A stretch of DNA of 64,000 nt from Bactericera cockerelli (GCA_024516035.1 CM044963.1:27845968-27909967); one strand, 5' to 3'. Counted from the stretch's first letter, positions 28,962 through 39,520 are shown. The notes: generated from the letters alone by a model not told the origin. Made by a program: numbers and translations.

Positions 28962-29010
28962 CTTAGTCGCCTTCTACGACAGGTGTGGAGATACCGAGAG
29001 AGTATTCTAT
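28962..29010 (-). other. Conserved hairpin motif in the 3' UTR region
   Basis: On the minus strand: CTCTCGGTATCTCCACACC then TGTCGTAGAAGGCGACTAA. It is followed or preceded by GGGTGATAGAATA. The same block follows the orphan exon at 33470-33530, where CGCC...GGCG forms a stem. Conservation in both copies suggests a processed 3' UTR structure or shared ancestry only. Confidence 0.5.
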
Positions 29011-29039
29011 CACCCCCCTCTCAGGGTGGAAACTTTTCT

Positions 29040-30282
29040 TTAGTAATACAATGTATAGTCCACTATCCTTATTATCCACTCTCTTTTCTCACTTTCTCTC
29101 TTAATCTTAAGGTATTCTTGAAAATATCGTGATTTCGGGTTGGGGCAGGCTTTCTTGCGTATTCTTTTTATTCTCTCCTCTTCCTTTTTACGTTTAATTG
29201 ATTCATCTGTGAGTTTAAAAAAAAATTATATATGTACAAAGTAGTCAAAATAAAATAAGTTGGTAAATATACATAATACCTTCTTTAAATTTAATGTTTT
29301 AATGTTCATGTTAAAATTAAGTCTATTTCACTTGTTTAATGTTTTAGCATATAATTAGTTATTATTTTGATGTATGAGAGAAACGTATACAACAAAAATT
29401 GAAAACTTTGAAATACTTTGAAAGCGCTCAAGAAAACGTTTAATATTCAAGAAAACCTAGAAGAAATTTAGTTGAAAATGTGATGACATGATTTAACGTG
29501 ACATATCTTAAAACTCTGATTTGATTTAACGTCCTGATTAGGAAGGAAGTTTTACCCTCTATTCGCTGGAAATCGTACCAGGTACATTAATCTCACCCAG
29601 CCAGGGTAAGGCAGGAAATGCCAGACTCACGTATTCGTGTATCAATTATTGATTTTTAAAAAGAAGATGAATCTAAAAAATTCTAGGAAGGTCATAACTG
29701 TCATAAGCCTTTAACCAAAGTAATCTTCAAAAACCAGCCATGATTAATAGAATTATTAAAAAAAAAAAAAATGAAACACACACAATTTGAAACTTTGTCG
29801 TAAAATATACCTGTATAATTATATCTGTGAAAATTGTTTAAAAGAAAACATAGAAAATGTTCTTCTTCGTTATGAATTGTCAATTTATTAATCTCATCTT
29901 TGGAAAAGTTGAGGACGTTTTGAAACAAATAAATTATTAAAATATCTATGATTTTTACAATATTTACCTGTTGGTTTGACCGATTTTTTAACCAAGATTT
30001 TAGTTTTCGTCAATGACAAATAAATTATTAAAATATCTATGATTTGAACAATATTAAATATTTACCTGTTGGTTTTTTGACTGATTTCTTAATCAAGGTT
30101 TTGGTTTTGGCCACTGATGTTTTTCGGCGCAGGTGAGGCTTGATGGACTTGGGCTTGATGGGCTTGGGCTTGATGGGCTTGGGCACCATTGGTTTCTTGC
30201 TTTTTTTGATCTTCGGTTTTGTCTTTCTTATTTTCTCTGGGTTCCGCATATTGACAACCGCCTGTGTACGCCGGACATCCAT
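29040..30282 (-). CDS. Candidate two-exon host gene for a 127-aa lysine-rich basic protein
   Basis: Exon 1 (30282-30066): ATG, MDVRRTQAVVNMRNPEKIRK, then a Lys/Pro repeat (VPKPIKPKPIKPKSIKP) and KTKTLIKKSVKKPT, ending AACAG|GTAAAT. The last exon (29206-29040) follows T-run TTTAAACTCACAG and encodes ESIKRKKEEERIKRIRKKAC, PNPKSRYFQEYLKIK and EWIIRIVDYTLYY before TAA. The split Asp codon joins in phase (G|AT). The product would be strongly basic, like a histone H1 tail or a protamine-type chromatin protein. That role is inferred from composition only; I recognise no family. The intron (29207-30065) holds a SINE and a copy of the exon-1 end. Confidence 0.5.
29513..29640 (-). mobile_element. SINE family A tail (reversed) in the intron
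   Basis: Reverse complement of AATACGTGAGTCTGGCATTT through GATTTCCAGCGAATAGAGGG to ATCAGGACGTTAAAT. 5'-truncated. Confidence 0.75.
29968..30030 (-). pseudogene. Duplicated end of exon 1 with its donor site
   Basis: Encodes LTKTKILVKKSVKPT and ends AACAG|GTAAATATT. Both it and the exon-1 end are followed by the same AAATCATAGATATTTTAATA intron start, so ~95 bp spanning the exon-intron border are tandemly duplicated. It may act as an alternative or cryptic exon. Confidence 0.55.
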
Positions 30283-30289
30283 CGTTCAA

Positions 30290-30700
30290 AACGAAGCGAA
30301 ATCAAAACTTAACTGTTCTAAATTAGGAAACGATAGAAGTACCAAAACAATTTAGGTCACGAGAAATTTTCAGAATGAAATATTTTTATCATTTTTTAAA
30401 CAATTGCTATATATTATAAGAGGCAAATTTTAATTGTTGCCCATAACAGCCAAACTATACACACACGGCAAAAAAAGCATTCTTTGGAATCTTTCTTCAG
30501 TTTTTTCTTCATTTTCAATATTCCGCAGATAGGTAATAGGGATTGTTAAAAAGTATTGTTTCATTTTCACATAATAATTAAAGATAAACTCCCCCAACGC
30601 AACAAATTTGAAATAATGATATACCTACTTACGTGAAAATTTCAAATCAAGGTGGAATGAAAATTTTTATTCAGTAGGATTGTAGTAGGTCTTAGGAAGC
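30290..30700. other. Upstream region of the basic-protein gene
   Basis: AT-rich; TATAATATATAG on the minus strand at about 30408-30419 is a possible TATA region, some 125 bp before the ATG. No other feature seen. Confidence 0.3.
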
Positions 30701-30829
30701 AGAGATAGGGCCATGCCTCGGGTGTAAAGTTAGGGTTAGGAATATACCTACATAATCATAGGGACATGTTTCGGGTGTAGACTAGGGTTCGAAAAATGTA
30801 TATTAGGGCAATGCCTTGGATATATCACT

Positions 30830-31047
30830 GTTTCTCCGAACTGGTAAGTCCTAGGAAGCTGAAATTTGGTAGGTAGCATTGTCTTATAGTCTAGATGTGG
30901 ATTTTTTGAAATTTCCACTACAACACCTGCCATTGGCGAAAAAGGACTTTTTGCTTTCAAGGCCATGCCTCGAAGCCCGCTAGTTTATAATATACAATAT
31001 AATATGATCAGTCATTCAGTGACTTTGACATTTATATATTAAGATGT
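30830..31047. repeat. Dispersed repeat G, copy 2, with inverted 5' part
   Basis: 30830-30985 is the reverse complement of the G head (ending GCCCGCTAGT). 31006-31047 is the G tail (CAGTGACTTTGACATTTATA) in forward orientation. A 5' inversion of this kind is typical of twin priming during LINE-driven retrotransposition. Confidence 0.75.
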
Positions 31048-31049
31048 GT

Positions 31050-31460
31050 ACAATGTAAGTTAAAAGTTAATTTAAAAAAAAAGTTAGGAAAAAAATATAG
31101 AATATTATGTTAGAAAAATTGTCTGATAGATTTGATGGATATGCTGTGCGGGAATGGCAACCAGTCAAAGACAGGCAGCTCCTGTTATAATTTAATAAAA
31201 AATATAATTTGTTTAAATAAATCTGACAACATTTTAGCCAACCCATTTTCACTTTCTATTACTTACATAGTTATAGAAAATACCTATTTTTTACGGTCGT
31301 TTTTTTTTCTTTTAAAACTGAGCTGATAAAATTTTTGGAGGAATAAGACTCTCTTGATTTCAAAGAAATAAGTTTTATCAAATGTTCCGTTCGTATCTCA
31401 AGGACAATTAACACTGTGATCCAATTATTGTGACCAATTGATGTTATTATATCCACCGTA
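31050..31460. other. Unassigned AT-rich DNA
   Basis: No repeat or gene was recognised apart from CCAATTATTGTGACCAATTG, an imperfect palindrome near 31421-31441. Confidence 0.4.
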
Positions 31461-31464
31461 CGAA

Positions 31465-31620
31465 CTAAACCTCACTCAGCCTGAGCTGGGCCGGAAATGC
31501 CAGCCTTACGTGTTCAGGAGGAACAGATTTTCTTTGAAAAGTCTGCCCTAATCGGAAATGGAACTCGGCATCACTAGACTACGGGCAGTAGTCACAACCG
31601 TAACGCCACGGAGGCTGGCT
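31465..31620 (-). mobile_element. SINE family A, copy 3 (reversed, 3'-truncated)
   Basis: Contains the complete reversed head (GGGCAGTAGTCACAACCGTA then CGCCACGGAGGCTGGC) and CACGTGAGG-type core, but lacks the tail. Confidence 0.8.
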
Positions 31621-31624
31621 TGGG

Positions 31625-32780
31625 GAAATTTACATGTGTGACCTTTTTTTTTGGTTGGGCAAGTTACCAACTTTTTTCTACCTGTTGGGGTAGTTTACTA
31701 TGGGAGACTTTACCTCTTTGGGGGAGTTTATATCTGAACCAATATACGAGAAGGTTAACAAAAAAAGAAAGGCTCTGAATATCTAGCTTGGAAAACTGTG
31801 ACCATGGGACCAAAAAATTTTGGTAAAAAAAAAAACAGATCATGTCCTGGATCAACTAAAACAGTATTAGATTCGAATGGAATATTTTATTCAACATACA
31901 CCAAGCTTTGACATAAATTCAGGTAACATCAACAAGACAGGCGGTAGGACTCTGTAGGGAAGACGGCAAAAGGTCAAATTCGATGACGCTTGTTCCATAG
32001 GCCTGCTATATTGACCAAAGTACTAGGGCGATGAATTATACAGCTAGAAGAGATGAAGAGGATGCCAACTTTCGACTCATTCACAAAGATCAGAAGACAG
32101 CGAGCTGTGTATCTTGTGGTGTGCCGTCTTCAGTGACCATGGTATTCACATCTGTGTCTTTCGTCTTGACCAAAAGTTTTTCTAGTTTTTGACAACATTC
32201 ACTGATAACCCATAAGGAGTATATTGGATTTTGCATCTAAAGTCTTTCGCCTTGCATACAAAATCTGTGTGTTATGGCCTGCGTTGTTGGACCATGAGTT
32301 TCTCTGGTCCAACTCTTTTATGAAAAAAAATCACAGATAAATTTTGAGGATTTCAATATTGGTCGTTGCAATATCAGTTTCCTTTCTAAACATTATTCGT
32401 TGATGGAAACAATGACTCTTAAGAGTCTGTGACAAATACCGCAAAATTCCATTTCATGAATCGAGTCATACTAGAAATTTTTCGTTCAGGTCTCATCCCA
32501 TGTTAAGGGGAGTAGGTATTTCATTGACTTGTTATTTTTCAAATTATTATTAAATTTTGGAGATTAGATTTTGTTAAGACTGCAAGATGTTGTCTATACA
32601 TTTCTTCCGCAGTGTTTCTCATCCTCGTCGCATTCCTTCTTTGCCTTCCAAAAAATTGGTGTGAGGACGTCAAATTTTCTTATGCTGATTACTTTGAGCG
32701 ATGTAGGTGTTATAACTTGGCTCTTGTGTTGACGTCAAATTTTCTTATGCAGATAATTTTGAAGGTTGTAATATGATAAT
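31625..32780. other. Unassigned DNA with partial repeat blocks
   Basis: 32100-32320 shares blocks with the right arm near 33760-33880 (GTCTTCAG...CATAGGGTTCACA-like, CTGCGTTGTTGGACCAT). 32645-32770 holds two ~63-bp repeat units with GACGTCAAATTTTCTTATGC. No gene seen. Confidence 0.45.
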
Positions 32781-33035
32781 TAAACAAGCAATTCTAATCA
32801 ACCAATTCATTTACCAGTGAAAGTTGTTGAATACTAGTAAAACTTATGGTCCAACAACGCAGGCCATATTACAAACAGCTCATATATCAATGTATACATG
32901 AACATGTGAACACCATGGTGGTTGAAGACGCCACACTGCAAGGTGTCATAACTTGGCTCGTGTGGACTTTCTTATGCAGATATTTTTGAAGGTAATAGGG
33001 TGTCATCAATAGTAAATATTCTATCACTCCTCCTT

Positions 33036-33205
33036 CTCAGGGCGGAATCTCTTCTTCAATAGTACAACGTATAGTCGACAATCCTTATCATCCATTCTCT
33101 TCTCTCGTTTTCTTTTTTGATCTTGAGATATTCTTGCCAATATCTAGACTTTGGATTGGGGCAGGCTTTTTTACGAATTCTTCTTATCTTTGCTTCTTCC
33201 TTTTT
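33036..33205 (-). pseudogene. Orphan copy of the basic gene's last exon (broken)
   Basis: On the minus strand it keeps the CTCACAG acceptor and reads EKRKKEEAKIRRIRKKAC ... YWQEYLKIKKENERREW ... YTLYY and a stop. A TAA replaces the first Glu codon after the splice site, so it would terminate at once. Confidence 0.7.
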
Positions 33206-33277
33206 ACGTTTTTCGAATTAATCTGTGAGTTATAAATAAAAAAATAATATATATATATGTACAACGTAGTCTCACAG

Positions 33278-33444
33278 ATGAATCCGAAAAACGTAAAAAG
33301 GAAGAGGCAATGATAAAAAGAATTCGTAAGAAAGCCTGCCCAAATCCAAAGTTTAGATATTGGCAAGAATATCTCAAGATCAAAAAAGAAAGCGAGAGAA
33401 GGGAATGGGTGATTAGGATTGTCGACTATACGTTGTACTATTGA
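33278..33444 (+). pseudogene. Orphan copy of the basic gene's last exon (open)
   Basis: Follows CTCACAG and is open: ESEKRKKEEAMIKRIRKKAC, PNPKFRYWQEYLKIKKE, REWVIRIVDYTLYY, TGA at 33442-33444. Most differences from 29040-29206 keep the protein similar. No exon 1 was found nearby, so it may be an inactive duplicate or belong to a gene not assembled here. Confidence 0.6.
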
Positions 33445-33989
33445 AGAAAGTTTCCACCCTGAGAGGGGGGTGATAGAATACTCTCTCGGTATCTCCACGC
33501 CTGTCGTAGAAGGCGACTAAGGAGGCCGGAAGATCACCGGCGTAATATTATCATTTTCCTTCAAAAGATTTTTATCTTTTGAAGATGGTGTGGGTAAGTA
33601 ATATTTGGTGATGAAGTTATTTTCTCCAAAAATGGGAACTTGAAAAATAAAATAAAAAAAATAACATTAAAATGATCTCACACTAAGTTGAAACGCACTC
33701 AAATTTATCTGCAACTAAAAAATTTCGTCAAAACGTCGAAGCCAAGTTATGACATCTTGTAGTTTGACGTCTTCAGCCAGCATAGGGTTCACAAGTTCAT
33801 ATCAGTGTCTTTTGTCTTGTATAGGTACACTGGTACATGAGCCGTTTGCCCACTTTGACCTGCGTTGTTGGACCATATGTTTTTCTAGTATTCAACAAAT
33901 TTCACTGGTAAATGAATTTGTTGAGTACATTTGGTTGTTGAATCATCATATTAGAAATGGTTGTTGAGAATTAGAATTGGTTGTTGAGT

Positions 33990-34200
33990 CATCCATCATT
34001 TTTCCTTTTATGATCTTGTGACATGATGTTGTTATGATCTTTCGTTGATGGCAGTCACAATAATAAGTTTTCGTACAAAAATTTGGTGTTAAAGTTTCCA
34101 ATGTTTAAAGTGTAGCGGTAGGTATTACTGTGATTTGGTATTTTTCAATTTTGTGAGATCAGATTTTGTGAAACTGGAATGATGCTGGTTTACTAACTTA
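33990..34200. other. Unassigned DNA
   Basis: AT-rich; no feature recognised. Confidence 0.4.
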
Positions 34201-34204
34201 TCAA

Positions 34205-34240
34205 ACACCTCGGCCGAGGTGTGAAGAACGCCTATATAAA
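34205..34240 (+). promoter_or_regulatory. 18-bp palindrome followed by a TATA box
   Basis: ACACCTCGGCCGAGGTGT (34205-34222) is a perfect palindrome, and TATATAAA follows at 34233-34240. About 85 bp on, an ATG starts an 18-codon frame (MNFKNRDFYCRNGLYVEK) overlapping a GTAAGTT donor-like site. It could be a promoter and first exon; the nearest acceptor, 34 nt away, is too close for a normal intron. Confidence 0.35.
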
Positions 34241-34478
34241 GAAAGAGACAGCCCGGCAGAGTGTAAGGTTACGGAAAATATAGTTCCCATGCATTTCATG
34301 TACTTTCAGCCAGCGAAAAGTGCAACATGAATTTCAAAAATCGCGATTTTTATTGCAGAAATGGGCTCTACGTTGAAAAGTAAGTTGATTTGACACTTTG
34401 TTTGACTTTCTAGGCCACCGGGAACCCTATTTTCGAGACCCACCAACAATCGTGAAAGACATGAAAAGATTCATAATT

Positions 34479-34512
34479 TTTTTTTTTTTTTTTTTTTTTT
34501 TTCTGTTTTTTT
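34479..34512. repeat. Poly(T) run
   Basis: About 24 Ts plus a second run of 8; possibly the reversed poly(A) tail of a retroposon. Confidence 0.7.
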
Positions 34513-34514
34513 TT

Positions 34515-35165
34515 CATACGGATCCTTTGAGACCCGACTTCGTGTCTTTAACTTGGCACTGAAGATTAAGTGAGGTCTCTAAAGTGATCAAGATATAATG
34601 GAGATGAGCCCGGACCAAAAAAAAATTCTAAATTATAAGCGGGCGGCCCATTTGGGCGGCCTCGGGTTTTGGGAGCCCAAATCGGGAATTGAAGGATAAT
34701 ACTAATCTTAAGTGGTATCAAATGAAAGATCTTGATGAGCAGATACCAAATTTATTGATTTTATTCCTTCATCCGGTCCACTGGGTGGCACCTGGTGGCC
34801 TTTTCATTTTCTTTGGCGGGTAGGTACCTTCGAATCCTTAGCTTAGTGGTCAGATCTTGGCCAGTATGTATTTTTCGAGATGACCTCGCTCTCTCACTGC
34901 AAAATTTTAATGTTTAAGTTTCCAAGTATTAACTTAGTTTATTTTCTCATAGAAAAAACTCATAAAAAAAACTGGAAACAGCAGAGCCAGTGAATTTTTA
35001 TTCCAACAAATCAGCATTGCCACTCAAAGAGGCAATGCTGGAAGCATACTGTCAGTGCTTCCTATGAAAAAAGATGAGACCTTGTATTACATATAAATAA
35101 AAATAAAATTAGTGGAAGTTCTAAAATTAAAAAAAAAAAAAAAGTTTATTTTCCGTCCGTTTCTT
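34515..35165. other. Unassigned, with short hairpins
   Basis: GGGCGGCCCATTTGGGCGGCC near 34640 and GGCAATGCTG/CAGCATTGCC near 35008-35043 can form stems. ATGAAAGATCTTGATGAG near 34723 resembles repeat F. No gene seen. Confidence 0.35.
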
Positions 35166-35169
35166 TAGA

Positions 35170-35245
35170 AGACAACTTTGTCTATTGGTAGCATGCTCGA
35201 CCTGCCACCCAGTCAGCATGGGTTCGAATCCTGGCGGGGACGAAA
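35170..35245 (+). mobile_element. tRNA-like SINE head, unassigned family
   Basis: TATTGGTAGCATGCTCGACC (box A-like) and GGGTTCGAATCCTGGC (box B) 35 bp apart, with no 3' tRNA stem match. Probably a SINE start, not a tRNA gene. Confidence 0.5.
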
Positions 35246-35482
35246 TTTTTTAGCTCTATATTTTCAATTTGGGCTTAACGTTGTTTTGTTTTTCCGATCT
35301 TTTTATTTGATCTTCATGACGACCCCATTACCCTCGCGAGGAAAATTTTAGTAGTTGCAGAATTGGACAATGACCTGTGGCGGCATTACGAGATTGATTT
35401 TGGACAATCATGGTTGGATGGAGATAAAATATGATGAATTAGCTCTCATAATGTCGATGCTACTCACTAAAAGTTGTGACAA

Positions 35483-35640
35483 AGTAGTGACTTTGGCCAA
35501 GTGGGTAGCATACTAGGCTTGCACGCATGATGACTTGGGTTCGATCCCCTTCAGGGAAGTTTTTTTTCTCTGTCCATTATGTCCGGGGTGCACTCATACC
35601 TCGTGAGGTATTGATAAGGGACGTCACCACCGAGTTCTCT
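35483..35640 (+). mobile_element. SINE family B, diverged copy
   Basis: GGCCAAGTGGGTAGCATACT head, GGGTTCGATCCCC box B and GGTGCACTCATACCTCGTGA body. Confidence 0.65.
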
Positions 35641-35769
35641 CCCGCTCATGGTTTTATCAACACCAAATTGTCTCCCGTCGCGTCGCTTGGATTTTTACCT
35701 GATTTTATACCTACATAGTTTAGGCCTAGCATAAAAATTATAATCGAAACACCTAGGAATCATTGATAT

Positions 35770-35965
35770 AGACCTGAGGCATGGCCTTCTATGTATTTTT
35801 CCTAACCCTATGATAAACCCAAGGCATGGCCTATATATTTACCTAACCCTACTATAAACCCGAGGCATTGCCTTCTATGTATTATCCCTAACCCTACTAT
35901 ATTCCTGAGGCATGGTCTTCTATGTATTTTACCTAACTCTACTGTACACTGAAGGCATTGCCTTT
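35770..35965. repeat. ~45-bp tandem repeat, about 4.5 copies
   Basis: Unit GAGGCATGGCCTTCTATGTA then TTTTACCTAACCCTACTATAA. A diverged reversed relative lies at 30690-30830. The CTAACCCTA strings are not telomeric. Confidence 0.8.
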
Positions 35966-35969
35966 CATT

Positions 35970-36525
35970 AGTTAGAGATTTAAAAGATTTCCTTATAAAA
36001 GGCCGATTCTTATATAAAAATGATAATTTTATATTTTTCATTTTCTTAAATACCTAATGTAAAAAAGCATGGTCTTATTTCCGGGATAGATACTTGTGGT
36101 GACCTTTGCAACAAGCCGGAGAAAAATTCGGGTAAGAAAAGGTCAACGGGAGAGAACTCATTACCTCACCTTGATAATGTTACAAATTAATTTCTTTGGC
36201 ATTTGTAAATCCAGGTGTTTTAGTGTCCCTCATAGGAGGATCCAAGGTCTATTTAGCATTGAAAGATAAACCTAATCATGTTGAGTGTAGAATCAAAAGG
36301 TCTTGCATTGCAAATTTATATATTATTTACTCACTTTGGGGACTCAGGGGGCCAAATCTAAGATCCAAATACATACCTTAGAAAAATTAAATACGTACTG
36401 CTAAAACTATATCTCAAAAAAAAGAAAACTTGGTACATTCACATTTTCCCAGCTTATTTACTTTTGTTATTCATAATGTTTCAGTAGTGTATGGTATGAA
36501 CCTATATTTTCGTACAAAAAGAACT
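35970..36525. other. Unassigned DNA
   Basis: A 61-codon frame at 36196-36381 has no recognisable motif. Nothing else supported. Confidence 0.35.
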
Positions 36526-36528
36526 GAT

Positions 36529-37070
36529 ATCCCCCCAAAAACACCACTTCGTGGTTAAAAAGAGAAGAACGCCTCACTCAAAAGAATGATTATAATTAGC
36601 TAAAAATAAATGATATCAAATTGAGAACACCTTACCACCTCTCTTTCTATATCTCTGCACTCCTCTCTGAATTTATTCCTCTTATGTTTATCTTTCTTTA
36701 TCCTTTCTAGGGGTCATTCCAAACTTGATTTCTCTTTAAATTTACTTGTTGCACAGCAATAAAAAAGGCGGTCGCGGTGTAATTTTCTCGATTCAAATCA
36801 AATAAGTTCAGAAAAATCATACTCCGACCGTCATTTTTATTGCTGTGCAACAAGTAAATTTAAAGAGAAATCAAGTTTGGAATGACCCCTAGAAAGGATA
36901 AAGAAAGATAAACATAAGAGGAATAAATTCAGAGAGGAGTGCAGAGATATAGAAAGAGAGGTGGTAAGGTGTTCTCAATTTGATATCATTTATTTTTAGC
37001 TAATTATAATCATTCTTTTGAGTGAGGCGTTCTTCTCTTTTTAACCACGAAGTGGTGTTTTTGGGGGGAT
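36529..37070. mobile_element. Foldback element with ATCCCCCC ends (542 bp)
   Basis: Arms 36529-36765 and 36834-37070 (237 bp each) are near-identical reverse complements with a 68-bp spacer. The outermost sequence is ATCCCCCCAAAAACACCACT then TCGTGG. It shares end design with 50096-51092. No coding capacity and no clear target duplication. Confidence 0.9.
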
Positions 37071-37227
37071 TTTATTTTCCAGTTTGATTTTACTGGCTCA
37101 TTTCGTTTTTGCGATAAGTGGCTATTATGACATTTTCAGCAATGTACAGACGAGAATTTCATTGTAGCCGCATTTAGCACCGTCCTTGATCAAGTTTTGT
37201 TTTATTGATTTCAATTTTATGTAAATA

Positions 37228-37455
37228 CTAGCGGGTTGTCGCCCGCTTTGCGGGCCGAGGCATGGCCGTGAATGCAAAAAGTCCTTTTTCGCCAATGGCA
37301 GGTGGTGTAGTGGGAATTTCGAAAAATCGTCTTATTGCACATCTAGACTATAAGACAAAGCTACCTACCAAATTTCAGATTCCTAGGACTTCCCAGTTCG
37401 GAGAAACAGTGATGAATCAGTCAGTCAGTCAGTGAAACTCTCTTTTATAAGTATA
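37228..37455 (+). repeat. Dispersed repeat G, copy 3
   Basis: ACTAGCGGGTTGTCGCCCGC head through GAATCAGTCAGTCAGTCAGT. Nearly full length and forward. Confidence 0.85.
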
Positions 37456-37499
37456 GATTCTCTGTACCTACTTTATTGTAAATAAAACTTATTCCAACA

Positions 37500-37690
37500 T
37501 GTTTTTGTGAGGGATAACTACCGGTGCGCTCGTGTTGACCCAGCAGCCCAGCACCTCATTGGGAAGTATTGTGTCACTTCTCGCCCATCAGAGGGGAGTC
37601 ATACTACAGGATGGGCATACTATAGACCACAAGTGTCTACAGTAGTACAGTAGCTCTTGTTTGATGGCTACCAAAAAAAAAAACACTGTG
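37500..37690 (+). repeat. Dispersed repeat H, copy 1
   Basis: Shares GGATGGGCA, GTCTACAGT and ACTGTGAAACA blocks with 63175-63275. Confidence 0.6.
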
Positions 37691-37694
37691 AAAC

Positions 37695-38025
37695 ACTCAT
37701 ACTTAAAAAAAATTCTCATTTGATGAACTTTCTAAAACTCCTAATAATCTCTTCAAAAGTTTATTTCTCAATCATGAATTTAACAATATTACTCTCCAAA
37801 TCTAGGGGTATCTCTAATGATTAAATATAATTGCGATTTTTAAATCATAAAAAATTGAAGTGCCCACTGAAATTATGAAACGAAAATTCAAAGGAAAATC
37901 TGGGTAGGTATTTACATCGAATGTTTTAATGCTCAAATTATAAAGGTACTTCAAGTTTTATTGAACTCTTTAATAATTTAAGTTTGTAGAACATACAATT
38001 GAGCAATCATTTTTTTGCAGAATCT
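37695..38025. other. Unassigned AT-rich DNA
   Basis: No feature recognised. Confidence 0.4.
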
Positions 38026-38029
38026 GAAA

Positions 38030-38246
38030 TTCCCCATTTAGTATCAGTGTACCCTATTTTGTTCCACAATTCCCCATTTTGTATCAGTGTACCCTATTTT
38101 GTTCCACAGTTCCCCATTTTGTATCAGTGTACTCTATTTTGTTCCACAGTTCCCCATTTTGTATCAGTGTACCCTACTTTGTTCCACAGCTCCCCATTTT
38201 GTATCACTGTACCCTATTTTGTTCCACAATTCCCCATTTCGTATTC
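38030..38246. repeat. 40-bp tandem repeat, about 5.4 copies
   Basis: Unit TTCCCCATTTTGTATCAGTG then TACCCTATTTTGTTCCACAG, with little variation. Confidence 0.95.
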
Positions 38247-38329
38247 ATCTCCAGTTGTCACGTTTTCATTGATGAAAGTGTAATGTCGCTTTAATCCTTC
38301 GCTTATACGAACATCCAATATCCACCACA

Positions 38330-38875
38330 CTCCTCGTCCCTCTCTCTCATCCTTAATCTCTCCTCACATCTTCTCTCCCTCTTCTCTCTCTCGTATCCTT
38401 CTCCTCTCGTCCTTTTCTCTCCTTCGTCTCTTCGTATCTTTCTCCATCGCTATTGTCTCTTTATTTTCTATTTCTCTCTCCCTCTTTCTCTCTCTTCGTA
38501 TCCTTTCTCCATCGCTCCTTGTCTCTTTATTTTTCTATCTTCCTCTCTCCCTTTTTCTCTCTCTTCGTATTCTTTATGTATTGGTCCATGTCTCTTTATT
38601 TTTCTATCTTTCTCTCTACCTCTTTCTCTCTCTTCGTATCCTTCTCTCATCGATCTTGTCTCTTTATTTTCTATCTTTCTCTCCCTTTTCTCTCTCTTCG
38701 TATTCTTTATGCATTGGTCCATGTCTCTTTATTTTTCTATCTTTCTCTCTCCCTTTTTCTCTCTCTTCGTATCCTTTCTCCATCGCTCCTTTCCCTATAT
38801 TTTTCTCTTCTTCTCTCCAATTTTCTCTGCTCTCATTTTCCTTAATATTATTATCATCATTATCCTTTCTATTTT
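38330..38875. repeat. CT-rich ~65-bp minisatellite
   Basis: Units marked by CGTATCCTTTCTCCATCGCT alternating with CGTATTCTTTATGCATTGGT at 38503, 38566, 38634, 38699 and 38768; the alternation suggests a two-unit higher-order repeat. Confidence 0.85.
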
Positions 38876-38879
38876 TAAC

Positions 38880-38995
38880 TTTTTTATTCTTGTTATTTCT
38901 TCTATAGTGTATACTATGTAATTGGGTGCTGGCTAACTTTTGTAAAGCCAACACCTGTATTGTACTGCACTCTAAATAAAATATACTTATACTTT
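38880..38995 (+). other. Possible LINE 3' end
   Basis: TGTATTGTACTGCACTCTAA followed by ATAAAATATA resembles the 3' UTR end of a LINE with a polyadenylation signal. Too short to classify. Confidence 0.3.
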
Positions 38996-39004
38996 CCTAT
39001 TCTC

Positions 39005-39067
39005 CCGAATTACTTTTTCCTCGTTTCTCTCTTCTCTTTCTCTTCTCTTCTCTTCTCTCTCTCTCCT

Positions 39068-39111
<44 letters not shown>

Positions 39112-39520
39112 TCTTTCTTTCTCTCTCTCTTTCTCTCTCTCTCCCCTTTCTCTTTTCTCTCTCAGTCTCTAATTTCTCTCTTTCTCTATTAGATTATTTT
39201 TCTCTTTTCATTCATGTTCCTTCTCTTGTTTTCATCCAATTTTCGATTAACATCCAAACACAGTTATTTTTAACTCTCTCTTTCTCTTGTTTTTTTTCCT
39301 CTTACTCACTATTCTCTCTCTTCTTCATATTTTTACTATCTTTTTCTCTCCATGTCCATATTTACATATTCATCATTATAAATCTGTATACAACACTCTC
39401 TGTTGCTTCTTCTTGTCCATCCCAATTGATAGGTCCCGCGCCACCTTTCTTCTCTCCCCCTCTCTCTGTCCCCCTCTCTCATTTCTCTCCCTCTCTCTCT
39501 CTCCCTAAGGGATGTCACGC
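39005..39520. repeat. CT-rich low-complexity tract
   Basis: TCTCTCTTTCTC runs with a mixed-sequence interruption at 39225-39440. Confidence 0.85.

Larger units (their letters stand above)
32785..33985. repeat. Large imperfect inverted repeat
   Basis: The left arm 32785-33231 matches the reverse complement of parts of 33271-33985. The outer block holds ATTCATTTACCAGTGAAA and TGGTCCAACAACGCAGG; the inner block holds the orphan exon copies. The right arm carries about 190 extra bp (33500-33690). The centre is AT-rich (ATATATATATATGTACAACG). Confidence 0.75.

Noticed and set aside
35770..35965. Telomere-like CTAACCCTA strings
   Set aside because: They occur once per 45-bp unit of an interstitial tandem repeat, not as a hexamer array.
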